A DNA stretch of 49,689 bases from positions 1 to 49,689 of the forward strand of contig DJOV01000096.1 of NCBI GenBank assembly GCA_002437285.1, in the 5' to 3' direction. Positions 16,210-24,257 of this stretch are shown piece after piece. The DNA is from Prevotella sp. UBA6429 (lineage in GTDB: Bacteria; Bacteroidota; Bacteroidia; Bacteroidales; Bacteroidaceae). The translations under genes and the position numbers were made by a program. The notes beneath the pieces were generated by a model, which saw only the letters and a program-made list of their open reading frames with translations, searched no databases and was not told the DNA's origin. Each line of letters begins with the position of its first letter. The stretch's first letter is position 1.

Positions 16210-18480
16210 ATGAAAATTCTTTATTTAACAATATTGGGCATGCTTCCATGTCGGGGACAGAAAATAGTGGGCCGCGTGGCCGATGCCAGTGGTCAGCCCC
16301 TTGCGGGCGCAACAGTCATGTTGCTGTCCTCCTCCGACTCCGCTTACATTGCGGGCACCATCACAAACGCAGACGGTCGCTTCGCCATAGACGCTAAAAA
16401 GCGCGAGGCGATTGTTTCAGCCCAGTGCCTGGGATATAAGCGGCAATTTGCCAAGGACAGTCTCGGCGATGGGCAGGACAGCCTTGTGGTCGATTTCAAG
16501 ATGGACGCTGACGCACGTCTCCTGGGTGAGGTGGTGGTCAAGGGCGACCGCATCGTCAACAACGCCCACGGGTACAGCATGCGCCCCAGTGGGACAGGAC
16601 TTGAGAAAAGCAATACGATGCAAGAGATGCTGGCGTTTCTCCCGGGCTTGAACGTGTCGGAAGGCAAGGTAATGCTGATGGGAAATCTCCCGACCATCTA
16701 TGTCAACGGCGTCAAGATTACATCGCAGGAGGAACTTGCGGCCTTGCTCCCCACCCAGATAGACAAGATAGAGGTCGATTACCTGACGGTGGGCGAGGGT
16801 GCCAACGAGAAAGGCGGCGTCCTGCGCATCACGACGAAGAAACCCAAGGACGGAGGCTACGCGGGATTTCTGAGAGCAGAGAGCGAGGTCATGCCCAAGT
16901 ATGGCTACGTCTATGGGACGCCCACGCTTGCCGTCAACGCAAGCCAAGGTAAATGGAGCGTCAGCTACTATGCGCTCTATGCCAATCAGAAACTGCTGGA
17001 AGACGCCTCGAACAGCTACCTCTATGCCGACGGCCGAAGAAAGGATTACTTTTCCAAGACACGCTCGTGGAGCAACGCCCTGCGCACGCGTCTGAATATC
17101 AGTTATGATCTGTCCAAGCGTTCCACGTTGGCGGTGTCGGAGTATATCGGGAACGCTGATGTCAAGAACAAGCAACACAGCTCCATCCTTGATAATGACA
17201 ACGACAGTGAGGAGACGGATCAGGTCTACCTGCACGGCCCGGAAAGCACCTTCGCGCAGCAAACGGTGGCCAAGTATGTCCTGACGACCGACGACCGGGG
17301 CTCTAACCTTGACGTCACGGCCGACTATCTGCTGCAGAACCATCACAAGTCGCAAACGGAGGAAACAAACGAGGTCACCACCTTCGAGGACAAGACAAGG
17401 GAAAAGACGCAACTGTTGCATTTCGCCCCGAAGTACACGCTCTGCTTCGCCAACGGCAACAAGCTCGAGACGGGCGCCGGATACCAGTACATCCATTACA
17501 ACGACTTGACAGCAGAGGTGGCAAACAGGGTCGACATACACATCCCCACTGCCTACGCCAACTTTTCCGGCAGGAGCAAGATGGTCATGTACAGCGCGGG
17601 CTTGACCCTGCAGCGCAACCACATGAAGGTGGCCACGCAAGGCACGGAGACCACGTTTGCCGACAACTACCTCTGCCCCCAGGCCATGCTCGTGTGGATG
17701 GTCAGCCCGAAGAAGGGCACCATGCTGAGGCTGATGTACCAGAATACGGTGGAGGACATGCCCTACAGCGTGGTCAACAGTTACAAGGTCTACTCCAATC
17801 CCGGCTATTACACCACGGGCAACCCGTCGCTCGTCACGCCACGCGACCACTCGGTCATGGCAGCCTTCTCGCTCAACAGGCACATCCAGGCCACGCTGCT
17901 CTATGAGCGCATCCTGGACCCCATCTATTACGCGCATGGGACGGAAGGCGACGTGACATGGGCAAGGCCCGAGAACGGCGACTACGAGCAGGCCTTCGGC
18001 GCTCGTGTGGAAGCGAGCCTCTCGCCCGTCAAGTGGTGGACCACCAAGGTGCAGGCGGCGGCCCTGCAGTCGAGATTCCGCTCGGCGCAGGAGACCATCA
18101 ACGGTCAGTGGTGCGGCAAGTTCTGGTGGAACAACCAGTTCAACTTCTCACCGTCTTGTGGCGGATCGCTGAACGCTTACTGGGAGACCAGGAGCAGCAT
18201 CGAACATTATTACCTGAAGCCCGTGGGCAATGTCGACGCCTCCCTGTGGAAGACGCTGTGCCACGATAAGCTGCGCCTGTCGCTCGAATCCACGCTGTGG
18301 GCCAAGGGACGCCAGCGGAGAACCGACGGCAGCGATGTCACGGCGTATTACCACAACCGGACCAAGCCCACCTCATTCCTTTTCGGCGTTACCTGGAACT
18401 TCTCCGGAGGAAAGCGAGTGCGCCAGCGCATGGAGGCCGAGAGCACACAGCAATACCATAAGATAGAGGAGAAAAAATGA
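16210..18480 (+). CDS. outer-membrane beta-barrel protein with carboxypeptidase-like regulatory domain
   Basis: A 756-residue TonB-receptor-like protein. After a short signal peptide (about 1-17) comes a carboxypeptidase-regulatory-like beta sandwich (IVGRVADASGQPLAGATVML... to about 100), a plug-like region with LGEVVVKGDR and SNTMQEMLAFLPGLNVSEG, and a C-terminal beta-barrel of alternating aromatic strands, the layout of the OMP_b-brl_3 type. The last residues (MEAESTQQYHKIEEKK) do not look like a barrel-closing aromatic end. The first roughly 40 nt are AT-rich like the RiPP island, but the rest is GC-rich, so the island ends inside the signal peptide. It starts 29 bp after the maturase and may be co-transcribed; export or uptake of the peptide is speculation. 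Confidence 0.85.
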   Translation: MKILYLTILGMLPCRGQKIVGRVADASGQPLAGATVMLLSSSDSAYIAGTITNADGRFAIDAKKREAIVSAQCLGYKRQFAKDSLGDGQDSLVVDFKMDADARLLGEVVVKGDRIVNNAHGYSMRPSGTGLEKSNTMQEMLAFLPGLNVSEGKVMLMGNLPTIYVNGVKITSQEELAALLPTQIDKIEVDYLTVGEGANEKGGVLRITTKKPKDGGYAGFLRAESEVMPKYGYVYGTPTLAVNASQGKWSVSYYALYANQKLLEDASNSYLYADGRRKDYFSKTRSWSNALRTRLNISYDLSKRSTLAVSEYIGNADVKNKQHSSILDNDNDSEETDQVYLHGPESTFAQQTVAKYVLTTDDRGSNLDVTADYLLQNHHKSQTEETNEVTTFEDKTREKTQLLHFAPKYTLCFANGNKLETGAGYQYIHYNDLTAEVANRVDIHIPTAYANFSGRSKMVMYSAGLTLQRNHMKVATQGTETTFADNYLCPQAMLVWMVSPKKGTMLRLMYQNTVEDMPYSVVNSYKVYSNPGYYTTGNPSLVTPRDHSVMAAFSLNRHIQATLLYERILDPIYYAHGTEGDVTWARPENGDYEQAFGARVEASLSPVKWWTTKVQAAALQSRFRSAQETINGQWCGKFWWNNQFNFSPSCGGSLNAYWETRSSIEHYYLKPVGNVDASLWKTLCHDKLRLSLESTLWAKGRQRRTDGSDVTAYYHNRTKPTSFLFGVTWNFSGGKRVRQRMEAESTQQYHKIEEKK

Positions 18481-18587
18481 GAAATGAGCCCCTCTTGACG
18501 AACAAAAAGACGTGGAGACGGGCCGCGGAAAGGCATGAAAAGTAACGAATACCACAAAGATGGTATGCAATATGACACGTTTTAGCG

Positions 18588-18620
18588 ATTGTGGATTTCA
18601 AAAAGTCGCAGTACCTTTGC
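18588..18620 (+). promoter_or_regulatory. promoter of the O-acetylhomoserine sulfhydrylase gene
   Basis: ATTG at 18588-18591 and TACCTTTG at 18613-18620, spacer 21 bp, in the 237-bp gap after the barrel protein. It leaves a leader of about 90 nt. No SAM or other riboswitch fold was recognised in the leader. Confidence 0.5.
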
Positions 18621-18717
18621 AACCGTGAACAGTTAATATCAATAAATGTATTAAACCAACCCACCGCCGACCTCTCATCAGGGCCCACGGCGGCCAAAAC
18701 AAAGAAAGGGAAAAACA

Positions 18718-20004
18718 ATGAGCAACGAAAAGAAACTCCACTTCGAGACACTGCAACTTCACGTAGGACAAGAGCAAGCCGACCCGGCTACCGACGCCCG
18801 TGCCGTACCCATATACCAGACCACCTCTTATGTCTTCCACAGCGCCCAGCACGCCAGCGACCGTTTCCACCTGAAGGACGCTGGCAACATCTACGGCCGA
18901 CTGACCAACTCCACGCAGGGCGTATTCGAGGATCGTGTGGCTGCCCTCGAGGGGGGCGTGGGCGGACTGGCCGTCGCCTCGGGCGCAGCGGCCGTGACCT
19001 ATGCCATCACCAACCTGGCCTATGCCGGCGACCATGTGGTGGCCACGCAGACCATCTACGGCGGCACCTACAACCTGCTGAAGCACACACTGTCGAAGTA
19101 TGGCATCGACTCCACCTTCGTCGACCCCGACGACTACGACGCTCTGGAGGCGGCCATCCAGCCCAACACCAAGCTCGTGTTCATCGAGACGCTGGCCAAC
19201 CCCAACTCCAACATCTCCGACATCGAGCGCACGGCCGAGATTGCCCACCGCCACGGCATCCCCGTGGTCATCGACAACACCTTCGGAACGCCTTACCTCA
19301 TCCGCCCGCTGGAGCACGGTGCCGACATCGTGGTGCACTCCGCCACCAAGTTCATCGGCGGACATGGAACGAGCCTCGGTGGTGTCATCGTCGACGGCGG
19401 CAAGTTCGACTACTTCCAGAACGACAAGTTCCCCGGCTTCACGCAGCCCGACGCCTCCTACTACGGACTGGTCTTCGGCAAGCTGCCAGCCCCGTTTGTG
19501 ACGCGTGTGCGTGCCCTGCTGCTGCGCGATGAGGGTGCCTGCATCTCACCGTTCAACGCCTGGATACTGCTCCAGGGACTGGAGACGCTGAGCCTGCGCG
19601 TGGAGCGCCATGTGTTCAACACGCTGAAGGTCATCGACTACCTCAAGACGCAGCCCCTGGTGAAGAAGATCAACCACCCGTCGCTGCCCGACCATCCCAA
19701 CCACGAGCTATACAAGCGCTACTTCCCCAATGGCGCCGGATCCATCTTCACCTTCGAGATCGAGGGAGGACAGCAGAAGGCATGGGACTTCATCGACCAC
19801 CTGAAGATCTTCTCTGACCTGGCCAACGTGGCCGACGTGAAGTCGCTCGTCGTGCACCCGAAGAGCACCACCCACTCGGAGCTCTCCGAGGAGGAGGCCA
19901 CGGAGCAGGGCATCTACGACGGCACCATCCGCTTGAGCATCGGCACGGAGCACTACCAGGACCTCATCGACGACCTCGACCAGGCATTTGAGGCCGTGAA
20001 GTGA
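18718..20004 (+). CDS. metY: O-acetylhomoserine sulfhydrylase (Cys/Met metabolism PLP enzyme)
   Basis: A 428-residue PLP enzyme of the Cys/Met metabolism family. It converts O-acetylhomoserine and sulfide to homocysteine in methionine synthesis. It opens FETLQLHVGQEQADPATDARAVPIYQTTSY, typical of MetY, has NIYGRLTNSTQ, and the Schiff-base lysine in VVHSATKFIGGHGTSLGG (about residues 206-223). Length 428 is right for MetY and too long for MetB or MetC (about 380). The ATG is preceded by an A/G-rich AAAGAAAGGG. Cysteine synthase follows 124 bp downstream, so sulfide use is grouped here. Confidence 0.93.
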   Translation: MSNEKKLHFETLQLHVGQEQADPATDARAVPIYQTTSYVFHSAQHASDRFHLKDAGNIYGRLTNSTQGVFEDRVAALEGGVGGLAVASGAAAVTYAITNLAYAGDHVVATQTIYGGTYNLLKHTLSKYGIDSTFVDPDDYDALEAAIQPNTKLVFIETLANPNSNISDIERTAEIAHRHGIPVVIDNTFGTPYLIRPLEHGADIVVHSATKFIGGHGTSLGGVIVDGGKFDYFQNDKFPGFTQPDASYYGLVFGKLPAPFVTRVRALLLRDEGACISPFNAWILLQGLETLSLRVERHVFNTLKVIDYLKTQPLVKKINHPSLPDHPNHELYKRYFPNGAGSIFTFEIEGGQQKAWDFIDHLKIFSDLANVADVKSLVVHPKSTTHSELSEEEATEQGIYDGTIRLSIGTEHYQDLIDDLDQAFEAVK

Positions 20005-20127
20005 GCCGCACACAGGCACAACACAAACGACAACACAAGCACGCGTCGCACCCCGCTCTCGGGCGGGGCGCGGATTACGCCACAGCAAATCGTCCGCAAG
20101 GGATGATCGACAAAACAACAGACGACT

Positions 20128-21069
20128 ATGATTTACAAGCAGATTACAGACCTCATCGGCCACACGCCGCTGGTCGAACTCAATAAGTTTTCAGCCCTCC
20201 GTGGCCTCGACAAGCCCATCATTGCCAAGGTGGAGTTTTTCAACCCTGGCGGTAGCGTGAAGGACCGCATCGGACTGGCCATGATCGAGGACGCCGAGAA
20301 GAAGGGCATCCTCAAGCCGGGGGCCACCATCATCGAGCCCACCAGTGGCAACACGGGCGTCGGCCTGGCACTCGTGTCGGCCGTCAAGGGCTACAAGCTC
20401 ATCCTCACCATGCCCGAGACCATGAGCGTGGAGCGACGCAACCTGGTGAAGGCCTACGGTGCCGAGGTGAGGCTCACGCCCGGCAAGGACGGCATGCCCG
20501 GGGCCATCAAGGCCGCTGAGGCGCTGCGCGACACCATCCCCGGCGCGGTGATCCTCGAGCAGTTTGAGAACAAGGCCAACCCGCAGAGGCACTATGAGAC
20601 CACCGGTCCCGAGATATGGGACGGCACCGATGGCAAGGTGGACATCTTTGTCGCAGGCGTGGGAACGGGTGGCACCGTCTCGGGCATCGGCAGATACCTC
20701 AAGGAGCAAAACCCCAACGTGAAGGTGGTGGCCGTGGAACCGGCCTCGTCGCCCGTGCTCAACGGCGGCCCGTCGGGACCCCACAAGATACAGGGCATCG
20801 GCGCCGGCTTTGTGCCTAACACCTACGATGCCGGCGTGGTCGACGAGGTGCTGGATGTGGCTAACGATGACGCCATCCTTGCCGGACGGCAGCTCGCCCA
20901 GCAAGACGGACTGCTCGTGGGCATCTCCTCGGGTGCAGCGGCCTTTGCCGCCAGCGTGCTGGCCCAGCGCCCGGAGAACAAGGGCAAGACCATCGTGGCC
21001 CTGTTGCCCGACACGGGCGAGCGCTACCTCTCGACGGTGCTCTACGCCTTCGACGAGTATCCGCTGTAA
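20128..21069 (+). CDS. cysK: cysteine synthase A (O-acetylserine sulfhydrylase)
   Basis: A 313-residue PLP enzyme making cysteine from O-acetylserine and sulfide. Lys in NPGGSVKDRIG (about 36-46) binds PLP; EPTSGNTGVGLA (about 69-80) binds the amino acid carboxylate; GTGGTVSGIGRYLK and LLPDTGERYLST are further CysK hallmarks. Length fits CysK (about 310-320). It lies in the same direction 124 bp after metY and may share its transcript; no separate -7 box was obvious. No serine acetyltransferase gene is in the window. Confidence 0.95.
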   Translation: MIYKQITDLIGHTPLVELNKFSALRGLDKPIIAKVEFFNPGGSVKDRIGLAMIEDAEKKGILKPGATIIEPTSGNTGVGLALVSAVKGYKLILTMPETMSVERRNLVKAYGAEVRLTPGKDGMPGAIKAAEALRDTIPGAVILEQFENKANPQRHYETTGPEIWDGTDGKVDIFVAGVGTGGTVSGIGRYLKEQNPNVKVVAVEPASSPVLNGGPSGPHKIQGIGAGFVPNTYDAGVVDEVLDVANDDAILAGRQLAQQDGLLVGISSGAAAFAASVLAQRPENKGKTIVALLPDTGERYLSTVLYAFDEYPL

Positions 21070-21620
21070 GGGGGAAGGCCTGTCGCTGATGAGCGGAAGC
21101 CAAATCTACAATAGGAAATAGAGAATATGTTTTGTGGCTGTGCCCGAATGACCGTGTCGCCGTGACGCTGGTCTTGGGCATGGCCTTTTTGTTGGGTATG
21201 TCTCATCCGCCACAGTCGTCGAAACGACCCTAAGGAAACCATGAAACCCATGCGCCCATGTGCCACAGGCGCGCCACGCGATTTCGGACAATGAACCGGG
21301 AAAAGAACCGGGAAAAGACAGAACGGGATGTGTTTTTCTTGATTTACAGAGCGGGATATCAGGGAAAAAACATATATTTGCACCGCGATACAATTTGCCG
21401 GCAATATAAGAAAGAACACGATTTCAAACGTCCCGCACCTGGAGAAGAGTTGCCGAACTGTTTTCTTTGACCCTGCGCGACAATGGTGCATAGAGGATCG
21501 GGAGACGGGAAGGCACCTTGGGACAAGGCGGGAGCTCGTCCGGCATTTTGATACGTGCCACTCATGTTGTGAACGACCTGACAGAAGAGCCAAGAAGCAA
21601 CCGATAAAAACACCTAAGCC
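21070..21620 (+). other. 551-bp intergenic region before the AraC regulator
   Basis: No gene recognised. It contains two tandem copies of GAACCGGGAAAA (21293-21304 and 21305-21316) and a -7-like box, TATATTTG, at 21373-21380, which would give the AraC regulator a leader of about 235 nt. No -33 box sits at the right distance. The reading frames here lack protein character. Confidence 0.4.
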
Positions 21621-22496
21621 ATGCAGACCAGCAAATACCTGATAGCCAATGAGCGCGACGCCGAGTGGGGCCTCACGGTGAGCACCGTGGGCTACGAGGA
21701 GATAGCGCCGGGCGACGACTACCCCACCCACGGACACGCCGACGGCTATTATTTCACCCTTGAGAAGGGGCGCGTGCTCAACGAGTACCAGTTGCTCTAC
21801 CAGCCCGAGGGCGAGGGCTTGTTTCGCTCGGCGTCGGCGGGCGAGGCGCACCTCAAGGCGGGCGACATGTTCCTGCTCTTCCCCGGCGAGTGGCACAGCT
21901 ACCACCCTCTGTCCGCCGTGGGGTGGAAGAGCCACTGGATCGGCTTTCGCGGAGCCAACATGGACCACCGGGTGCGGGCAGGCTTCCTGTCGGTGAGCCA
22001 CCCCGTCTACCACGTGGGCTACTCCGGCGAGATCCTCCGCCTCTACGAGGAGGCCATGCGCGTGGCGCAGGTCGAGGCTCCCTATGTGCAGCAGACGCTG
22101 GCCGGTGTGGTCAACCACCTCCTGGGACTGATGTACTCGCTGGAGCGCACCAACCAGCTCAGCCGCAACCATGAGCACGTGGACATGGTCAACCAGGCGC
22201 GGCGGCTGATACGCGACGGGCTGGAAGATGACCTCGCCATCCAGGACATAGCGAGCGACATGGGGGTCAGCTACAGCAATTTCCGCAAGTTGTTCAAGGA
22301 GTTTGCCGGTGTGTCGCCTGCCTTCTACCAGCAGGAGCTGCGCATCCAGCGGGCCAAGGAGCTGCTGGCCACGACTGACATGAGTGTCAAGCAGATTGCC
22401 TACCGCTTGAGGTTTGACTCGCCTGACTATTTCTCCTCCAAGTTCAAGATGAAGACGGGCATGAAGCCCAGCGAGTTTCGCGCGCAGGTCCGCTGA
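21621..22496 (+). CDS. AraC family transcriptional regulator
   Basis: A 291-residue regulator. The N-terminal cupin-like sensor domain (about 1-150) has HGHADGYYF and the LKAGDMFLLFPGEWHSY motif. The C-terminal HTH_18 domain (about 192-289) has two helix-turn-helices: IQDIASDMGVSYSNFRKLFKEFAGVSP and VKQIAYRLRFDSPDYFSSKFKMKTGMKPSEFR. This layout is common for sugar-responsive regulators in gut Bacteroidales. No sugar-use genes flank it; the cysteine genes lie upstream and a repeat element lies downstream. Its target is unknown. Confidence 0.92.
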   Translation: MQTSKYLIANERDAEWGLTVSTVGYEEIAPGDDYPTHGHADGYYFTLEKGRVLNEYQLLYQPEGEGLFRSASAGEAHLKAGDMFLLFPGEWHSYHPLSAVGWKSHWIGFRGANMDHRVRAGFLSVSHPVYHVGYSGEILRLYEEAMRVAQVEAPYVQQTLAGVVNHLLGLMYSLERTNQLSRNHEHVDMVNQARRLIRDGLEDDLAIQDIASDMGVSYSNFRKLFKEFAGVSPAFYQQELRIQRAKELLATTDMSVKQIAYRLRFDSPDYFSSKFKMKTGMKPSEFRAQVR

Positions 22497-22568
22497 CACA
22501 GCATCCCACCCTCACATACACACACAATCCCGTGTTGCCCTTTTTGAGGTGGGTTCTATAAAATATTG

Positions 22569-22699
22569 AAGTTTCGGATTTAGCCAAAAACGGGCTGAAA
22601 GCCCGGTAAGTACACAGCCCTGAGCTATGGAAACAGATGGTTTTCTTGCTAAGGCAAGCGGCAGAGCCGGGCGCAGCCAATTCGCTAAATCAGAAACTT
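22569..22699. repeat. 131-bp element with 16-bp terminal inverted repeats (MITE-like)
   Basis: AAGTTTCGGATTTAGC (22569-22584) is matched at 15 of 16 positions by the complement of GCTAAATCAGAAACTT (22684-22699). An internal hairpin (CGGGCT GAA AGCCCG, 22591-22605) is also present. It fills most of the 305-bp gap between the AraC and SprT-like genes and has no coding content. No target duplication was found, so it may instead be a structured repeat. Confidence 0.55.
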
Positions 22700-22801
22700 G
22701 AGTGAAAATGGGCTTTGCCCCGATTTTTGAGGTTCTCTTCGAGGCCAGAGTGTCAGCGAGTGAGGGAGCATAGCGGGCTATACGACCGAACGGGGCGGCG
22801 G

Positions 22802-23452
22802 TCAGAAGTGGATGGGCTTCATGCTTGCCGTCTTGGCGGCATAGGTGTCTTCACTGACGGCGATGCCTTTGAGACTGCGTATCCTGGGCTTGTCGGCAAA
22901 CCATGGGTCGGAGGTGGTGTACCAGGCGGCATGCTTGATCTTGCTGACATCGGCCAGCTGCCCGTGGATCGTGCGGGCATAGCGGGGATTCACCGACGAG
23001 AGATAGTGTTTCCCGTTGACCAGTTCGATGGCCAGCACCAGGTACTGCCCGATAACCTGCGCGGAGCCCGTATGAGCCCTCGCCAGTCCGCTTGTGGGTG
23101 TCATGACGTGTATGTCCCACCCCTCGCGGTTGAGCCGGCTCATCATGCCGCGGAACACCACGCCGTGGGGCGACGTGTCCTTCATGCCTGCTGCGGCGAT
23201 GCTGAGGTGGATCATCTCGTGGAGCAGCACGCTCTGGAACTGGCGCTCCGACTGGTCGTAGTAGTTGCTCATGCCCAGGGAGAAGTCGAAGAGGCGTGCG
23301 CCGCGAAGCGTCATCTTGCGCTTGAAGGACAAGGTGCCGAGCTGCGTGCGCGAGTGGCCGATGTGGAAGCGGGGCGTGGGCAGGCCGCCGTCGAAGTATT
23401 GCCGGTTGAACGTGGCAAACCAGCGTCGCAACCAGAGGATGTCTATCTGCAT
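22802..23452 (-). CDS. SprT-like zinc metalloprotease domain protein
   Basis: A 216-residue protein of the SprT-like family. It opens with the helix LRRWFATFNRQYFDGGLPTP, typical of SprT/SprT-like domains, and has the zinc site HEMIH at 78-82 with a probable third ligand His96 (SPHGVVF). The family is related to SPRTN proteases acting on DNA-protein crosslinks, but bacterial members are not characterised well. There is no zinc-ribbon at the C-terminus. The start at 23452 is preferred over an in-frame ATG at 23509 because the latter overlaps the -7 box TACCTTTG (minus, 23507-23514). Confidence 0.88.
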   Translation of the reverse strand: MQIDILWLRRWFATFNRQYFDGGLPTPRFHIGHSRTQLGTLSFKRKMTLRGARLFDFSLGMSNYYDQSERQFQSVLLHEMIHLSIAAAGMKDTSPHGVVFRGMMSRLNREGWDIHVMTPTSGLARAHTGSAQVIGQYLVLAIELVNGKHYLSSVNPRYARTIHGQLADVSKIKHAAWYTTSDPWFADKPRIRSLKGIAVSEDTYAAKTASMKPIHF

Positions 23453-23506
23453 GGGGAGAAAAATGGTGTCAAGGAGGAGGCTTCGGAAGAGAGGCCCTCT
23501 GCGATG

Positions 23507-23514
23507 CAAAGGTA
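23507..23514 (-). promoter_or_regulatory. -7 box of the SprT-like gene
   Basis: TACCTTTG on the minus strand (forward CAAAGGTA), 54 bp before the chosen start. It also decides the start choice, since the alternative ATG at 23509 lies within it. Confidence 0.5.
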
Positions 23515-23611
23515 CGCATAAAACGACAGACGCGGGAGATGCGCATGAAGTTTTTTTATCCTCCCGGCCACATTATTTGTCATATCCGTCCCAATCCTCA
23601 TATTTTTTGTG

Positions 23612-23619
23612 TAAGTTTG
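23612..23619 (+). promoter_or_regulatory. -7 box of xpt
   Basis: TAAGTTTG at 23612-23619, 39 bp before the xpt ATG at 23659. It lies inside the reading frame that would extend xpt upstream to 23539, supporting the shorter protein. No -33 box at standard spacing and no purine riboswitch fold were seen. Confidence 0.45.
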
Positions 23620-23658
23620 CATCAGCAATTGCAAATCGTACCAATAACAGAGCAAAAT

Positions 23659-24231
23659 ATGAAACTACTGAGAGATCGCATCCTCAAGGACGGCAAATGC
23701 TACCCTGGCGGAATTCTGAAAGTGGACAAGTTTATCAACCATCAGCTTGACCCCAACCTGATGAAGCAGATAGCCGTGGAGTTCATCCGGCGATACGCTT
23801 CATCGGAGATCAACAAGATTCTGACCATTGAGGCCAGCGGCATCGCACCGGCCATCATGATGGGATTTCTGCTGGACCTGCCCGTGGTGTTCGCCAAGAA
23901 GAAGAAACCGTCGACCATGGGCGACATGCTCTCGACCACCGTCTTCTCGTTCACCAAGCAGCGCGAGTATCACGTGGTCATCTCCAAGGACTACCTGACG
24001 CCTCACGACAAGGTGCTCTTCATCGATGACTTCCTGGCCTACGGCAACGCCGCCAAGGGCATCATAGACCTCTGCCGCCAGGGCGGCGCGGAGCTCGTGG
24101 GCATGGGCTTCATCATCGAGAAAGCCTTCCAGCACGGACGCGAGGTCATCGAACGCGAGGGCATACGCTGCGAGAGCCTGGCCATCATCGATTCGCTCGA
24201 CAACTGCGAGATCAAGATCCGCGAGGAATAA
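23659..24231 (+). CDS. xpt: xanthine phosphoribosyltransferase
   Basis: A 190-residue type I phosphoribosyltransferase that salvages xanthine to XMP with PRPP. It begins MKLLRDRILKDGKC-PGGILKVDKFINHQ, typical of Xpt. It has IEASGIAPAIMMGFLLDLPVVFAKKKKPST and the PRPP-binding loop VLFIDDFLAYGNAAKG (about 126-141). Length fits the family (189-197). The ATG at 23659 is chosen because the upstream frame is AT-rich non-coding with a promoter box. It lies 26 bp before the cysteine desulfidase family gene and probably shares its transcript. Confidence 0.95.
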   Translation: MKLLRDRILKDGKCYPGGILKVDKFINHQLDPNLMKQIAVEFIRRYASSEINKILTIEASGIAPAIMMGFLLDLPVVFAKKKKPSTMGDMLSTTVFSFTKQREYHVVISKDYLTPHDKVLFIDDFLAYGNAAKGIIDLCRQGGAELVGMGFIIEKAFQHGREVIEREGIRCESLAIIDSLDNCEIKIREE

Positions 24232-24257
24232 TCCGCCGAAACAAAACCCCAAGAACC

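Noticed and set aside
16417..17937. 506-residue minus-strand frame opposite the outer-membrane barrel gene
   Set aside because: Low-complexity antisense translation; the plus-strand gene has clear domains.
18621..18717. Possible SAM riboswitch in the metY leader
   Set aside because: The leader is short and no riboswitch core pairing or conserved loops could be recognised.
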